Shown in pieces: positions 36,600 to 45,945 of a DNA stretch of 64,000 bases. Both the position numbers and the translations under genes were made by a program. The notes beneath the pieces were generated by a model. That model worked only from the letters and a program-made list of their open reading frames with translations. It was not told the DNA's origin and did not search any database. How positions within the stretch are numbered: position 1 is the first letter of the stretch; every line of letters starts with the position of its first letter. This stretch comes from JBQTIU01 sp052387815 (lineage in GTDB: Bacteria; Pseudomonadota; Alphaproteobacteria; CACIAM-22H2): positions 1 to 64,000 of the forward strand of contig JBQTIU010000026.1 in NCBI GenBank assembly GCA_052387815.1. Reading direction: 5' to 3'.

Positions 36600-37605
36600 C
36601 CCATCGCCACCGGCGGCGCGCGAACTGTCTTACGCGGAGGCCGTCCGCGAGGCGTTGCGTCAAGCCATGCAAGCCGATGAACGCGTGTTCCTCATCGGCG
36701 AGGACATTGGCGTCTACGGCGGTGCGTTCGGGGTCACGGGCGATCTCTTCCACGAATTCGGCCCCGACCGGGTCATCGACACGCCGATCAGCGAACTGGC
36801 GCTCGCCGGCACGGCGGTCGGCGCGGCGATCACCGGCATGCGCCCCGTCCTGGAATTTCAATTCTCCGACTTCATCGCTCTCGCGATGGAGCAGATCGTC
36901 AACCAGGCTGCGAAGATCCGCTTCATGTTGGGCGGCAAGGCGAGCGTCCCCATGGTCATCCGCATGCCCGGCGGGTCGGGCACCGGCGCTGCCGCGCAGC
37001 ACAGCCAAAGCCTCGAAGCCTGGTTCGCGCACGTTCCTGGCCTGAAGGTCGTTCAGCCGGCGACACCGTATGACGCCAAAGGACTGCTGCTCGCGGCGAT
37101 CGATGATCCCAACCCCGTGCTTATTTTCGAACACAAGCTTCTCTACAAGACCAAGGGGATCGTGCCGCCCGAGCCGTATCGCGTGCCGATCGGCAGCGCG
37201 ATCGTGCGCCGGCCGGGAGCCGCGGTCACCATCGTCGCGACGTCGATCATGGTGTCGCGCGCACTGGTTGCCGCAGACATGTTGGCGACCGAAGGGATCG
37301 ATGTCGAGGTCATCGATCTGCGGTCTCTGCGGCCCATCGATCGCCAGACCCTCTTCGACAGCGTGAAAAAGACCGGGCGGCTCCTGGTCGTGTACGAGGC
37401 CGTCCAAACGCTGGGCATCGGCGCCGAGGTCGCGGCGCTCATTGCCGAGAGCGAAGCCTTCGACTTTCTCGATGCACCGATCCGCCGGCTCGGTGGACAG
37501 GACGTCCCGCTCCCCTACAACCGGACCTTAGAGAAGGCCGCGGTTCCCCAGGTCGACAACATCGTCGCCGCCGCGCGTGCGCTGGCGACCGAAGGACGGG
37601 GCTGA
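36586..37605 (+). CDS. acoB: ThDP-dependent dehydrogenase E1 beta subunit (AcoB/PdhB-like)
   Basis: 339 residues starting MSTPDPSPPAARELSYAEAVREAL. Typical E1beta features: VFLIGEDIGVYGGAFGVT, DTPISELALAGTAVGAA, FSDFIALAMEQIVNQAAK and the C-terminal transketolase domain (VEVIDLRSLRPID). Pairs with E1alpha. Its TGA overlaps the ATG of the E2 gene. Confidence 0.92.
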   Translation: MSTPDPSPPAARELSYAEAVREALRQAMQADERVFLIGEDIGVYGGAFGVTGDLFHEFGPDRVIDTPISELALAGTAVGAAITGMRPVLEFQFSDFIALAMEQIVNQAAKIRFMLGGKASVPMVIRMPGGSGTGAAAQHSQSLEAWFAHVPGLKVVQPATPYDAKGLLLAAIDDPNPVLIFEHKLLYKTKGIVPPEPYRVPIGSAIVRRPGAAVTIVATSIMVSRALVAADMLATEGIDVEVIDLRSLRPIDRQTLFDSVKKTGRLLVVYEAVQTLGIGAEVAALIAESEAFDFLDAPIRRLGGQDVPLPYNRTLEKAAVPQVDNIVAAARALATEGRG

Positions 37606-38852
37606 TGCCGATCGAGGTCATCATGCCCCGGGTCGACATGACCATGGAAACCGGGACGATCCTCGCCTGGAAAGTACGCGAGGGAGACGACATCCATGAG
37701 GGAAGCCCGCTGTTCGAAATCACCACGGACAAGGCGACGATGGAGGTCGAGGCGACGGCGTCCGGTCGGCTTGGACGCATTCTCGTAGAGGCCGGCGTCG
37801 AGGTGCCGGTCGGCACTGTCGTCGCCCAGATTCTCGGGCCCGGTGAACAGCTCGTCGCGCCGGCGGAGCGGACCACCGAGCCGGTTGCGATCCAGCACGA
37901 CGCGCGCACGTCCAACGGCGCTCTGCCGCCCGGGATCGAAGCCTCGGCCCCCACGGCCCCTTCGCCGGCGGCCGAGGCGCACAAGGTCCGTGCGACGCCA
38001 CTCGCCCGCCGCCTGGCGCGCTTGCACGGGATCGACTTGGCGGTCGCGCAAGGGAGCGGTCCACGCGGGCGCATCGTCGGCGCGGATATCGACCGCTGGC
38101 TCGCGGCACGAGCCGAGGGCGTTCACGTCCCCGCACCCGAGTCTCGTGCTCCCGCCACGCCATCTCGGGGCAAACTGCTACCGTTCGGCCCGACCCGAAG
38201 ATTGATCGCGCAACGCATGACGAAGAGCGTACAAACGGCGCCGCATTTCTACATGTCGGCCGTTCTCGACATGTCGGCCGTCCTGGAGCTGAAGGAGCGG
38301 GTTTCCGAGCGCCTCGTACGCACCGCCGGCGCCAAGGCGAGCGTCACGGCGATATTGATCCGGCTTCTCGGCCTGCTGCTTGGCGACCACCCGTACCTGA
38401 ACGCCAGCGTCGAAAGCGATGCCGCTCGGCTCCACGAGGGCAGTCATATCGGCGTCGCGATGGACCGCGATGGAGATCTCCTTGTTCCGGTGATCCGCGA
38501 CGCCGAAACGCTGTCGCTTGCGGGCATCGTGCGCGAGCTCGAACGCCTGCGGACGGCAGCCGCTCGGCGGACGATTTTGCCTGCCGATCTGCGCGGCAGT
38601 ACGTTCACCCTGAGCAACCTTGGCATGTACGGCGTCGATAGCTTCACCGCGATCATCAATCCGCCGGAAAGCGGCATCCTCGCGGTGGGGCGCATCGTCG
38701 ACACCCCGGTCGGCTGCGGCGGCGAGGTGGTGCTGCGTCCGTCGTCCACCTTCACCCTGTCGGCCGATCATCGCTTGGTGGATGGCGTAACCGCCGCGCG
38801 GTTCATGCGCGATCTGCGCGCGCTCGTCGAAAACCCCACGACGGCGCTCTAA
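37605..38852 (+). CDS. acoC: Dihydrolipoamide acyltransferase E2 (AcoC/PdhC-like)
   Basis: 415 residues. One lipoyl domain (lipoylated Lys in TTDKATMEVEATASG near 44), a linker, the E1/E3-binding domain (VRATPLARRLARLHGIDL..GSGPRGRIVGADI) and the catalytic domain ending with SADHRLVDGVTAARFM. No dihydrolipoamide dehydrogenase (E3) gene is in the window. The TAA stop is followed at once by the IS5-family element and is itself the duplicated target. Confidence 0.92.
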   Translation: MPIEVIMPRVDMTMETGTILAWKVREGDDIHEGSPLFEITTDKATMEVEATASGRLGRILVEAGVEVPVGTVVAQILGPGEQLVAPAERTTEPVAIQHDARTSNGALPPGIEASAPTAPSPAAEAHKVRATPLARRLARLHGIDLAVAQGSGPRGRIVGADIDRWLAARAEGVHVPAPESRAPATPSRGKLLPFGPTRRLIAQRMTKSVQTAPHFYMSAVLDMSAVLELKERVSERLVRTAGAKASVTAILIRLLGLLLGDHPYLNASVESDAARLHEGSHIGVAMDRDGDLLVPVIRDAETLSLAGIVRELERLRTAAARRTILPADLRGSTFTLSNLGMYGVDSFTAIINPPESGILAVGRIVDTPVGCGGEVVLRPSSTFTLSADHRLVDGVTAARFMRDLRALVENPTTAL

Positions 38853-39825
38853 GTGTCCGTCCGGCAACTTGTTGAGTCTTTAGAGTCGGTTGCCGGTAGT
38901 CGGATAAAACGCTTGCACGCCGTGCATCTGTTGTGACTCCCTACGTGGCACCAAACCGTGAGGTGCCGCATGTGGACGACCCAGAACCGCCCCCGCTACA
39001 ACCGCGACAAACTGCGCTATCCGAGCGATCTGACGGACGCGGAATGGGAGCATATCGAGCCGCTGATACCTCCAGCCAAGCGTGGCGGCGGTAAGCGGCG
39101 CGTCGACATGCGCGAGGTGGTGAACGGCGTGATGTACGTCCTGAGCACCGGATGCCAGTGGCGCTATATCCCGAAAGACCTGCCGGCGCGCAGCACGGTG
39201 AACGACTATTTTTGCTTGTGGAGCTACACGGGCACGTTGGAAAACATTCACCACGCATTGTACATCAAATGTCGGGAGTTGGCCGAACGGGAGGCCAGTC
39301 CCACCGCCTGCATCGTGGACAGCCAGAGCGTGAAAAGCGCGGAAAAAGGGGGGACCACATCGATCCACACGGGTTCGATGGCGGCAAGCTGATCAAAGGC
39401 AAGAAGCGTCACGTTCTCGTCGATACGCTGGGTCTGTTGCTACATGCGCTGGTCACGTCCGCCGATGTTCAGGATCGCGACGGTGGCCTCATGGTTTTAT
39501 CCACCTTGTTCGGACAGTTCCCGTTTCTCAAGAAGCTGTTTGCCGACAGCGCCTATGCGGGGCGCGTCTTCCACAACGGTCTGGCCAACCTCATGCCGAG
39601 CCTCGCAACCGAAATCGTCAGGCGTTGCGATCGGGCCAAAGGCTTCGTCGTTCTGCCCAAACGCTGGATCGTCGAACGCACCATCGGTTGGCTGAGCCGC
39701 TGTCGCCGCCTCGCCAAAGATTGGGAAAACCTCAACCGCAACGCACTCGCTTTCCTCCGCCTCGCCTCCATCCGACTCATGCTCAGAAAACTCTGTAATC
39801 CGTCATAAAGTCTCCGGACGGACAC
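38853..39825 (+). mobile_element. IS5-family insertion sequence
   Basis: Element of 973 bases with 12-bp perfect terminal inverted repeats GTGTCCGTCCGG (38853-38864 and complement at 39814-39825). It is flanked by the 3-bp duplication TAA (38850-38852 and 39826-39828), matching the TNA target of the IS427-like group. The left TAA is the stop codon of the E2 gene, so insertion left that protein intact. One transposase is encoded in two overlapping frames. Confidence 0.9.
38970..39808 (+). CDS. IS5-family transposase (two frames, -1 frameshift)
   Basis: The first frame (38970-39392; RYPSDLTDAEWEHIEPLIPPAKRGG..VMYVLSTGCQWRYIPKDLP..ACIVDSQSVKSAEK) is the DUF4096 part with the first Asp of the DDE triad. 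The second (about 39345-39808; KGKKRHVLVDTLGLLL, ADSAYAG, WIVERTIGWLSRCRRLAKDWE) holds the remaining Asp and Glu. The join falls at AAAAAGGGGGG near 39344-39354, where a -1 slip would fuse them, as known for this IS group. Length and motifs suggest it is active. Confidence 0.9.
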
Positions 39826-39846
39826 TAAGGGAAGTCGGCATGACGC

Positions 39847-40623
39847 TCACGAGCCCGGCGCCAACCCGCGCGGCGTCAGGGAACGCACATCCTCGCAGAA
39901 GCCCTGCGGCAGCAGGCGGTGTCCATGCCATGCCAAGTTTGTCACGCATGCATAGCCCGCCCCGATCAGATGATTCTCGTCGCCGTCGCTGCCGGCGCCG
40001 TCGCGGCCGCTCGACATCTGGAGATATGTGTAGGCACCGTCGACACCGAGAACCTCGGTGCGTTTGGCGATCTTGTCACGCCCGATACGTGCCTCGCGCA
40101 ATGTCGCTGGGATGCGCGCAGGCAGGTTGAAATTGAGCCAACGACCGTCATCCGCCCAGTCGGCGCGGGTCATCCAAAAATACCGCAACATTTCGGCGAG
40201 CCAAGACAGCTGGGCATCGTCATAGGCGCCCACTCCCTTCGGCCGCGAAACCGAGACCGCCGGCATCCCCCAGAACACCGCCTCCCGTGCGATCGCCATC
40301 GTCCCCGAATAGGCGATGTCCTCCGCGACGTTGATGCCCTCGTTGATGCCGGACAGCACGAGATCCGGCGCTCGCTCACCCGCGAACAGCCACGTCTGGG
40401 CGGCGATCACGCAATCGGCCGGCGTTCCGGAGCAACGGTAGCGGCGGTCGCCGAGGCGGGCGATGATCAGCGGCCGGTGAAGCGTCACGCCGTGCCCGAC
40501 GCCGCTGCGGTTGCCGTCGGGGGCAACTACCCAGACATCGTCCGTCAGCCGGCGCGCCGTTGCCACGAGCGCCTCAAGGCCCGACGCCTCTATCCCATCG
40601 TCGTTGCTGATCAGGATCCGCAT
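39847..40623 (-). CDS. surE: 5'/3'-nucleotidase SurE
   Basis: 258 residues starting MRILISNDDGIEASG, with the SurE metal-binding Asp pair (NDDG), Ser in NRSGVGHGVTLH, and the LVLSGINEGINVAEDIAYSGT stretch carrying the Asn ligand. A nucleoside/phosphomonoester phosphatase. It is not next to pcm or serS as housekeeping surE genes often are, and lies in the island between the IS element and a divergent metallophosphoesterase, so it may be an island-specific paralogue. Confidence 0.93.
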   Translation of the reverse strand: MRILISNDDGIEASGLEALVATARRLTDDVWVVAPDGNRSGVGHGVTLHRPLIIARLGDRRYRCSGTPADCVIAAQTWLFAGERAPDLVLSGINEGINVAEDIAYSGTMAIAREAVFWGMPAVSVSRPKGVGAYDDAQLSWLAEMLRYFWMTRADWADDGRWLNFNLPARIPATLREARIGRDKIAKRTEVLGVDGAYTYLQMSSGRDGAGSDGDENHLIGAGYACVTNLAWHGHRLLPQGFCEDVRSLTPRGLAPGS

Positions 40624-40719
40624 TCTCTCCCCCGAGTCCCTGTCCAAGCGGTCGTCCGCCTAGCGGCAGACCCCGCGATGGGCCGCGGCAACATATCGCT
40701 ATTATAAGGTCTTGGAGCT

Positions 40720-40755
40720 TATTGAACAAACGTGTTATGCTCAACACATATGTTC
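40720..40755. promoter_or_regulatory. 36-bp promoter/operator-like site, copy 2
   Basis: Reverse-complement relative of 34038-34073 (27/36 identical), with TATTGAACAAA at the left and ACATATGTTC at the right. It lies between the divergent surE and metallophosphoesterase genes, 97 bases before surE and 55 before the other start, so could control both. A weaker TTG..GTTGAATAAG resemblance occurs near 41747-41772 before the ABC importer genes. Confidence 0.6.
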
Positions 40756-40810
40756 TTTACGGCCCGCGATCCTCGCGTGCCGGAGAGCCGGGGAAGAGCC
40801 AGGAAGAGCC

Positions 40811-41692
40811 ATGACGGCACGGCAACATTTCAAGGTCGTTCATGTCTCCGACACGCATCTGAGCGACCGTCGGCGGCACTTCGTGCCGAACTGGCTTGCC
40901 GTCGCCCGGGCCATCGGGGCGATCGAGCCCGATCTGTGGATCAATACAGGGGACGTATCGCTGGACGGCGCGAATCGTCCGCAAGAATTCGCCTTCGTGC
41001 GCGATCTCTTCGATCGGGTCGCGGTCCCTTACCGGGTCGTGCCTGGCAATCATGACGTGGGCGATCACCCCAGCCTCGCCAAGGCCGAGGGACGGGTGAC
41101 GTGGCGGCGGGTGGTGACGGAGGCGCGGATCGGGCGCTTCATCGAGTATTTCGGAAGTGATCACTGGGTTGAGGATCGCGAGGGATGGCGCCTCGTCGGC
41201 CTCAACACCTTGCTCATGGGAAGCGGGCTGGCGGCGGAGCGAGCCCAATTCGAATGGCTCGATGAGGTGGTCGCGACCTCGGCTGGTCGCCGGCTCGCCG
41301 TATTCATGCACAAGCCGCCGTTCCTCGAGCGACCCGAGGAATCCGGCCTGACCTACTGGGCGGTGGATCCGGCCGCACGCCCACGCCTCATGAACCTGCT
41401 GAACCAGCCATCGTTGCATCTGATCGGTTGTGGCCACTTGCATCAGGGCCGGTCCCTGTCATACCGGGCGGCGGCGATCCATTGGTGCCCCTCGAGCGCG
41501 TTCGTTGCCGGCCCCAGCCTGATGCCGGATCTCGGTGGTGTCCGACGGGTCGGCTTCATGGAACACGTATTCGAAGAAGACCGCGTCGTGTCGCGGATCG
41601 TCGACGGTTGCGGCCTCGTCAATCACTTTCTCGAGACCATCCTCGACGAGACTTACCCCCGATGGCCGGCCAACCCGGCGGCGCAATCCTGA
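40811..41692 (+). CDS. Metallophosphoesterase (calcineurin-like)
   Basis: 293 residues with the full set of binuclear-metal motifs in order: SDTHLS, NTGDVS, PGNHDVG, a His in FMHKPPF and GCGHLHQGRS. Cytosolic, no signal peptide. It is closest in style to the GpdQ/CpdA group acting on phosphodiesters or cyclic nucleotides, but substrate cannot be told. ATG 40811 (MTARQHFKVVHVSD) fits the family better than the upstream ATG inside the regulatory site. Divergent from surE. Confidence 0.88.
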   Translation: MTARQHFKVVHVSDTHLSDRRRHFVPNWLAVARAIGAIEPDLWINTGDVSLDGANRPQEFAFVRDLFDRVAVPYRVVPGNHDVGDHPSLAKAEGRVTWRRVVTEARIGRFIEYFGSDHWVEDREGWRLVGLNTLLMGSGLAAERAQFEWLDEVVATSAGRRLAVFMHKPPFLERPEESGLTYWAVDPAARPRLMNLLNQPSLHLIGCGHLHQGRSLSYRAAAIHWCPSSAFVAGPSLMPDLGGVRRVGFMEHVFEEDRVVSRIVDGCGLVNHFLETILDETYPRWPANPAAQS

Positions 41693-41883
41693 AGCCGGAG
41701 CCACCTCAGTCCGAGCCAGGCACGTCATGGAGGTGGCGTGACCGATTCGTATTGCTCATTCGTGTTGAATAAGATATTGCTGTTCCGACACCCGGTTGCC
41801 CCGCGGTAATCGCCGGTTCGAGAAAAGGTTTGAAAACCGCGTCGAAGCGGGCCGAACTGGATTGGTGGATGGGGAGAAACAAC

Positions 41884-42876
41884 ATGAAAGCACTCTCTTG
41901 CGTGAAGGCCATCGCCTGGCTGGCGCTCGCCTTCGGGTCGACAGCCCCGGTGGCCGGGAATGCCGCCGAGATGCTGGTTCTCTATACATCGCAGCCCGAT
42001 AAGGACGCCGCCCAGACGGTTGGCGCCTTCAATCGCAATCAGCCCGGCGTGACGGTTCAGATCTATCGCTCCGGCACGACGGAGGTCATGAACAAGCTCG
42101 CGGCCGAGTTTGCCGGCGGCGATCCGAAGCCCGATGTGTTGCTGATCGCCGACAGCATCAGCCTGGAGATGCTCAAGAGAGACGGTCGGCTCCTGGCCCA
42201 TCCGTCGGCCGACGTTTCGGCCTTCGCACCCGAAGCCTATGACAAGGACAAGACCTATTTCGGCACCAAGCTGATCACCACCGGCATCGTTTACAACACG
42301 GCGGCCAGGACCAAACCGACCTCATGGCGAGACCTGGTCGACCCGGCGCTCAAAGGACAGGTGATCATGCCAAGCCCACTCTATTCTGGGGCGGCCGCGA
42401 TCACCCTCGGGGTCTTCGCGCGGGCCCCCAATTTGGGCTGGTCCTACATCGAGGCGTTGAAGGCCAACCAAGCGCTTGCGGTGCGTGGCAACGGCGCCGT
42501 GCTCCAGGCAGTTGCCAGCGGCGAGAAGAGCTACGGCATCCTGGTCGAGTTCATGGCACTTAACGCCAAAGCCAAGGGCTCGCCCGTCGAATTCGTGTTC
42601 CCCCGCGAGGGCGTTACGGCGGTCACCGAGCCGGTGGCGATCCTCAGGACCGCGCGCAATCCCCAAGCGGCCCGAGCCTTCGTCGACTTCCTGCTGTCCG
42701 AAGACGGGCAGAAGCTCGCTGCGACACAGGGCTATTTCCCCGCCCACAAAAGGGTGCCGCCGCCGGCCGGCTTCCCGAAGGTCGATGAGATCAGGCTCAT
42801 GCCGATCGACGCGGCCGGCATCCTGGCGACGACCGAAAGCGAGAAAAGGCGGTTTGCCGATTTGTTCGGCGGATAA
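41884..42876 (+). CDS. ABC importer periplasmic binding protein (iron/phosphonate type)
   Basis: 330 residues with a signal peptide (MKALSCVKAIAWLALAFGST, cleavage near NAA-E). The mature protein begins MLVLYTSQPDKDAAQTVGAF and contains KPDVLLIADSISLEMLK, WRDLVDPALKGQVIMPSP and VREGV-like PREGVTAVTEPVAI. This is the FbpA/AfuA/PhnS superfamily (Fe3+, 2-aminoethylphosphonate or phosphate-ester binding). No clear pair of iron tyrosines can be assigned by eye, so the ligand is open; neighbouring phosphatases would fit an organophosphate. First of a three-gene importer operon. Confidence 0.85.
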   Translation: MKALSCVKAIAWLALAFGSTAPVAGNAAEMLVLYTSQPDKDAAQTVGAFNRNQPGVTVQIYRSGTTEVMNKLAAEFAGGDPKPDVLLIADSISLEMLKRDGRLLAHPSADVSAFAPEAYDKDKTYFGTKLITTGIVYNTAARTKPTSWRDLVDPALKGQVIMPSPLYSGAAAITLGVFARAPNLGWSYIEALKANQALAVRGNGAVLQAVASGEKSYGILVEFMALNAKAKGSPVEFVFPREGVTAVTEPVAILRTARNPQAARAFVDFLLSEDGQKLAATQGYFPAHKRVPPPAGFPKVDEIRLMPIDAAGILATTESEKRRFADLFGG

Positions 42877-42885
42877 GCGCCGCGC

Positions 42886-44616
42886 ATGGGGGAAGTAGCG
42901 CCGCCCACCAGCCCCGGAGCGGCGCGGGCTCTCGCCTCGGCTACCGAAGGCGCGATGTTCGCCGGCATCCTCGCCATCGTGGCTGTCCTGTCCCTGCTGC
43001 CGATCACGCGCCTCGTCGTCGAGGCGCTGGCTCCGGCGGGTACGCCCAGCCTCGCGGCGTTCGCCCGCGTGTTCGCCGATGCATCGACCTGGACCGCCAC
43101 CCGGCACACGATCGAGATCGCACTCGGGGGCACCGTACTCGCGCTCTTGCTGGGCGGCGCCATGGCCCTGGTCGTGGCCCTGACCGACGTTCGATACAAG
43201 GGAGCGCTCGTCTTCTGCTTCGTGCTCCCGCTGATGATCCCGCCTCAGGTCACGGCGATCGCCTGGCTCCAGGTTTTCGGCCCGTCGAGTCCCATGTTGC
43301 AGTTGCTCGATCTCGCGCCGCCGATCGGCACGCGCAATCCGTTGTATTCGCGCGACGGAATCATCCTCCTTCTCGGCATGCATTATGCTCCCCTTGTCTT
43401 CCTGACGCTGCGCGCCGGGCTGCGCATGCTGCCTCGCGACTTGGTCGAGGCCGGGCTTGCGACCGGTGCGCGACCGCTGCGTGTCGTCGCCACCATCGTC
43501 GTGCCGCTGATGATTCCGCCATTGATCGCGAGCGCGATGCTGACGGCCGTTTCCTGCGTCGGAAATTTCGGCATCCCAGCCCTGCTCGGTATTCCCGGTA
43601 ACTATACCGTGCTGACGACACTGATCTACCAGCGCTTGGCCGGTCTCGGACCCCGTGTGCTGGCGGAGGTTTCGGTGCTGTCGATCTTGATCGGCCTGAT
43701 CGCGCTGCTTGGTGTCGTCCTCCAGGGCTGGCTTCTGAAGCGCGCGGATTACCGGCTGAGCGGTATGGTGGCCGCCTCGGCCAGCTTCGCACTCGGTGGT
43801 TGGCGTCTGCCGGCCGAACTCACGGCCTGGGCGACCGTTGTCGTCGTGTTCGTCCTGCCGATGCTGGCGATGGCGTTGACGTCGATCGTGCCGGCCTATG
43901 GCGTCAAACTGACGCTCGGCATTGCCACCCTCGAGAACTATGCGTATGTAGCGCTCGAACACGCGGCGACCCGGCGGGCGTTCGTCAACAGTTTCCTCGC
44001 GGCCGGCGGGGCCGCGATGCTGTTGATGGCATTGTGCATGCCGTTGGGATACTTCCTCATATGGCGCGATAGCGCCTTGTTGAGGTTCCTCAACCTTGCC
44101 GCCGAGCTGCCCTACGCGTTGCCCGGCGTCGTCTTGGCAATCGCCTGCATCCTCATCTTCCTCAAGCCGCTGCCGGTGATCGGGCTCGGCCTCTACAACA
44201 CGATATGGATCATCTTCGTGGCTTACCTCATGCGTTTCCTGACCCTCGAACTGCGCCCGATCCTGAGCGCATTTCAACAGCTGGATCGAGCATTCGAGGA
44301 GGCGGCACGGATGTCAGGCGCGGGCTTCCTGTTCCGCCTGTGGACGATCAGCCTGCCGCTCGTGGCCCCGGCCGCGACGGCGGGAGCGTTGATCGTTTTC
44401 CTCACGGCCTTCAACGAACTGACCGTGTCGGCGCTCCTGTGGTCATCGGGCGCGGAAACGCTGGGAGTCGTCGTGTTCAGCCTGGAGCAGGGCGGCGAAT
44501 CCACGTCCGCGGCGGCGCTTGCGATGTTGACGGTTGTCGTCACCGTCGCGCTCATGGCTGCCGCGTCGGGCCCGGCCCGGTGGCTGCCGCGCGGAGTCGT
44601 TCCATGGCGGGATTGA
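42886..44616 (+). CDS. ABC importer permease, two fused membrane modules
   Basis: 576 residues with about twelve helices in two BPD_transp_1 repeats, as in FbpB/ThiP-type permeases. EAA-like loops are seen near residues 190 (EAGLATGARPLRVVATIVVPLM) and 470 (EEAARMSGAGFLFRLWTISLPLV). Forms the inner-membrane channel of the importer with the adjacent binding protein (nine bases upstream) and ATPase (overlapping the 3' end by 13 bases). Confidence 0.9.
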   Translation: MGEVAPPTSPGAARALASATEGAMFAGILAIVAVLSLLPITRLVVEALAPAGTPSLAAFARVFADASTWTATRHTIEIALGGTVLALLLGGAMALVVALTDVRYKGALVFCFVLPLMIPPQVTAIAWLQVFGPSSPMLQLLDLAPPIGTRNPLYSRDGIILLLGMHYAPLVFLTLRAGLRMLPRDLVEAGLATGARPLRVVATIVVPLMIPPLIASAMLTAVSCVGNFGIPALLGIPGNYTVLTTLIYQRLAGLGPRVLAEVSVLSILIGLIALLGVVLQGWLLKRADYRLSGMVAASASFALGGWRLPAELTAWATVVVVFVLPMLAMALTSIVPAYGVKLTLGIATLENYAYVALEHAATRRAFVNSFLAAGGAAMLLMALCMPLGYFLIWRDSALLRFLNLAAELPYALPGVVLAIACILIFLKPLPVIGLGLYNTIWIIFVAYLMRFLTLELRPILSAFQQLDRAFEEAARMSGAGFLFRLWTISLPLVAPAATAGALIVFLTAFNELTVSALLWSSGAETLGVVVFSLEQGGESTSAAALAMLTVVVTVALMAAASGPARWLPRGVVPWRD

Positions 44617-45683
44617 AACTCGACCGCGTCGGCAAGGACTTCGGCGATTTTCGAGCGCTGAACGGCGTCACGCTCCACGTCGGGGATGGCGAATTCGTGG
44701 CCGTGCTCGGCCCCTCGGGTTGCGGGAAAACGACGATGTTGCGCCTCATCGCCGGTTTCGAAAAGATCTCTTGTGGGACCATTAGCCTGGATGATCAACT
44801 GGTCTCGGCCGAGGGCCTGCATGTGCCCCCCGAGCGGCGCCGGATCGGCGTCGTGTTTCAGTCCTACGCTTTGTGGCCGCATATGACGGTTGCGGGAAAC
44901 GTTGCATACCCGTTGCGGGTTGCCCGGGTCGCGGCGGCCGAGCGCGCACGACGCGCCGCCCAGGCGCTGGAGATGGTCGGTATGACGGGATTCGAGGCGC
45001 GGCGTCCGGCCGAGCTCAGCGGCGGCCAGTGTCAACGGGTGGCGCTCGCGCGCTGCCTGGTCATGGAGCCGCGCATCGTTCTGCTCGACGAACCTTTGGC
45101 CAATCTCGACGTGCATTTGCGCGCTTCGATGCAGCGGGAGTTCGCGGAGTTCCATCGCCGCACCCGCATTCCCATGGTCTACATCACGCATGACCAGGCG
45201 GAAGCGATGGCGCTCGCCGATAACATCGCGGTGATAAGCGCGGGTGAGATCGTTCAGGTTGCCGCTCCCTCCAAGCTCTATTGGGAACCAGCCACCCCGA
45301 TGGTCGCCCACTTCATTGGCCGCGGAAGCGTGGCCGCGGGAGCCGTGCTTTCGGCGGAGGAAGGCGGTCGGGTGCGGGCGCGGATTTTTGGCGACGAGAT
45401 GATCGTGCGCGCCGCTGCCGGTCAGCTTCCGTGTCCCTCGGTGCGCATCTGCCTGCGCCCGGAGGATCTGGCGGTTAGGGCACCGGGCTCGAATGGCGCC
45501 GTCGCAACCGTTAAGCGCAGGACCTATCAGGGGGGGCTCTTTACGCTCGAGGTCGTGCCGCAGGCTGACCCCGAGACGACGCTTCTCATGCAAGTGGCCG
45601 AGCCGAGCGACCTTGCCGTCGGCGCTGTCCTCGCCCTTGAGATCCGGGGAGGGTGGGTTATACCCGGCCCGGGATCCGCTTAG
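44604..45683 (+). CDS. ABC importer ATPase
   Basis: 359 residues. Walker A GPSGCGKTTML, Q-loop VFQSYALWPHMT, signature LSGGQCQRVALARCL, Walker B ILLDEPLANLDVHLR and the H-loop YITHDQAEA, then a C-terminal TOBE domain (ICLRPEDLAV). FbpC/PotA-type energiser of the adjacent permease. The ATG overlaps the permease end. Confidence 0.93.
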   Translation: MAGLKLDRVGKDFGDFRALNGVTLHVGDGEFVAVLGPSGCGKTTMLRLIAGFEKISCGTISLDDQLVSAEGLHVPPERRRIGVVFQSYALWPHMTVAGNVAYPLRVARVAAAERARRAAQALEMVGMTGFEARRPAELSGGQCQRVALARCLVMEPRIVLLDEPLANLDVHLRASMQREFAEFHRRTRIPMVYITHDQAEAMALADNIAVISAGEIVQVAAPSKLYWEPATPMVAHFIGRGSVAAGAVLSAEEGGRVRARIFGDEMIVRAAAGQLPCPSVRICLRPEDLAVRAPGSNGAVATVKRRTYQGGLFTLEVVPQADPETTLLMQVAEPSDLAVGAVLALEIRGGWVIPGPGSA

Positions 45684-45945
45684 CGAGCGACCGCAGGAGC
45701 GTAGCCCAGGAACGATCGCGGGCGGACAGCCAAATGCATCGAGCGGCCACCGTATTTCATGTTTATGAGGGTCCGCGTGTTCGATATCCTCAAGGTGAGA
45801 TGATGCCCGTCCGGTGACGGGCGCATCCGACCGGCTGGTGGGGACTGCCCCCGCCGGCTGCTATGGCGCCGACTTTGGGAAAGCGGTGTGGCTTCTCGGC
45901 GGATGGGCGCCGCACCCGCACGATCTTCGGAGCGAGAGCGACGGC

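Noticed and set aside
42322..44277. A 651-codon minus-strand frame over the ABC permease
   Set aside because: Low-complexity Arg/Gln/Asp/Gly composition, antisense to a gene with good membrane helices.
45684..45945. Possible riboswitch before the IspG-DXS-like gene (ThDP or cobalamin type), because of a hairpin near 45802-45828
   Set aside because: The hairpin (CCCGTC..GACGGG with a bulge) is real, but neither the ThDP-box CUGAGA/GAACCUG nor the cobalamin box could be found.
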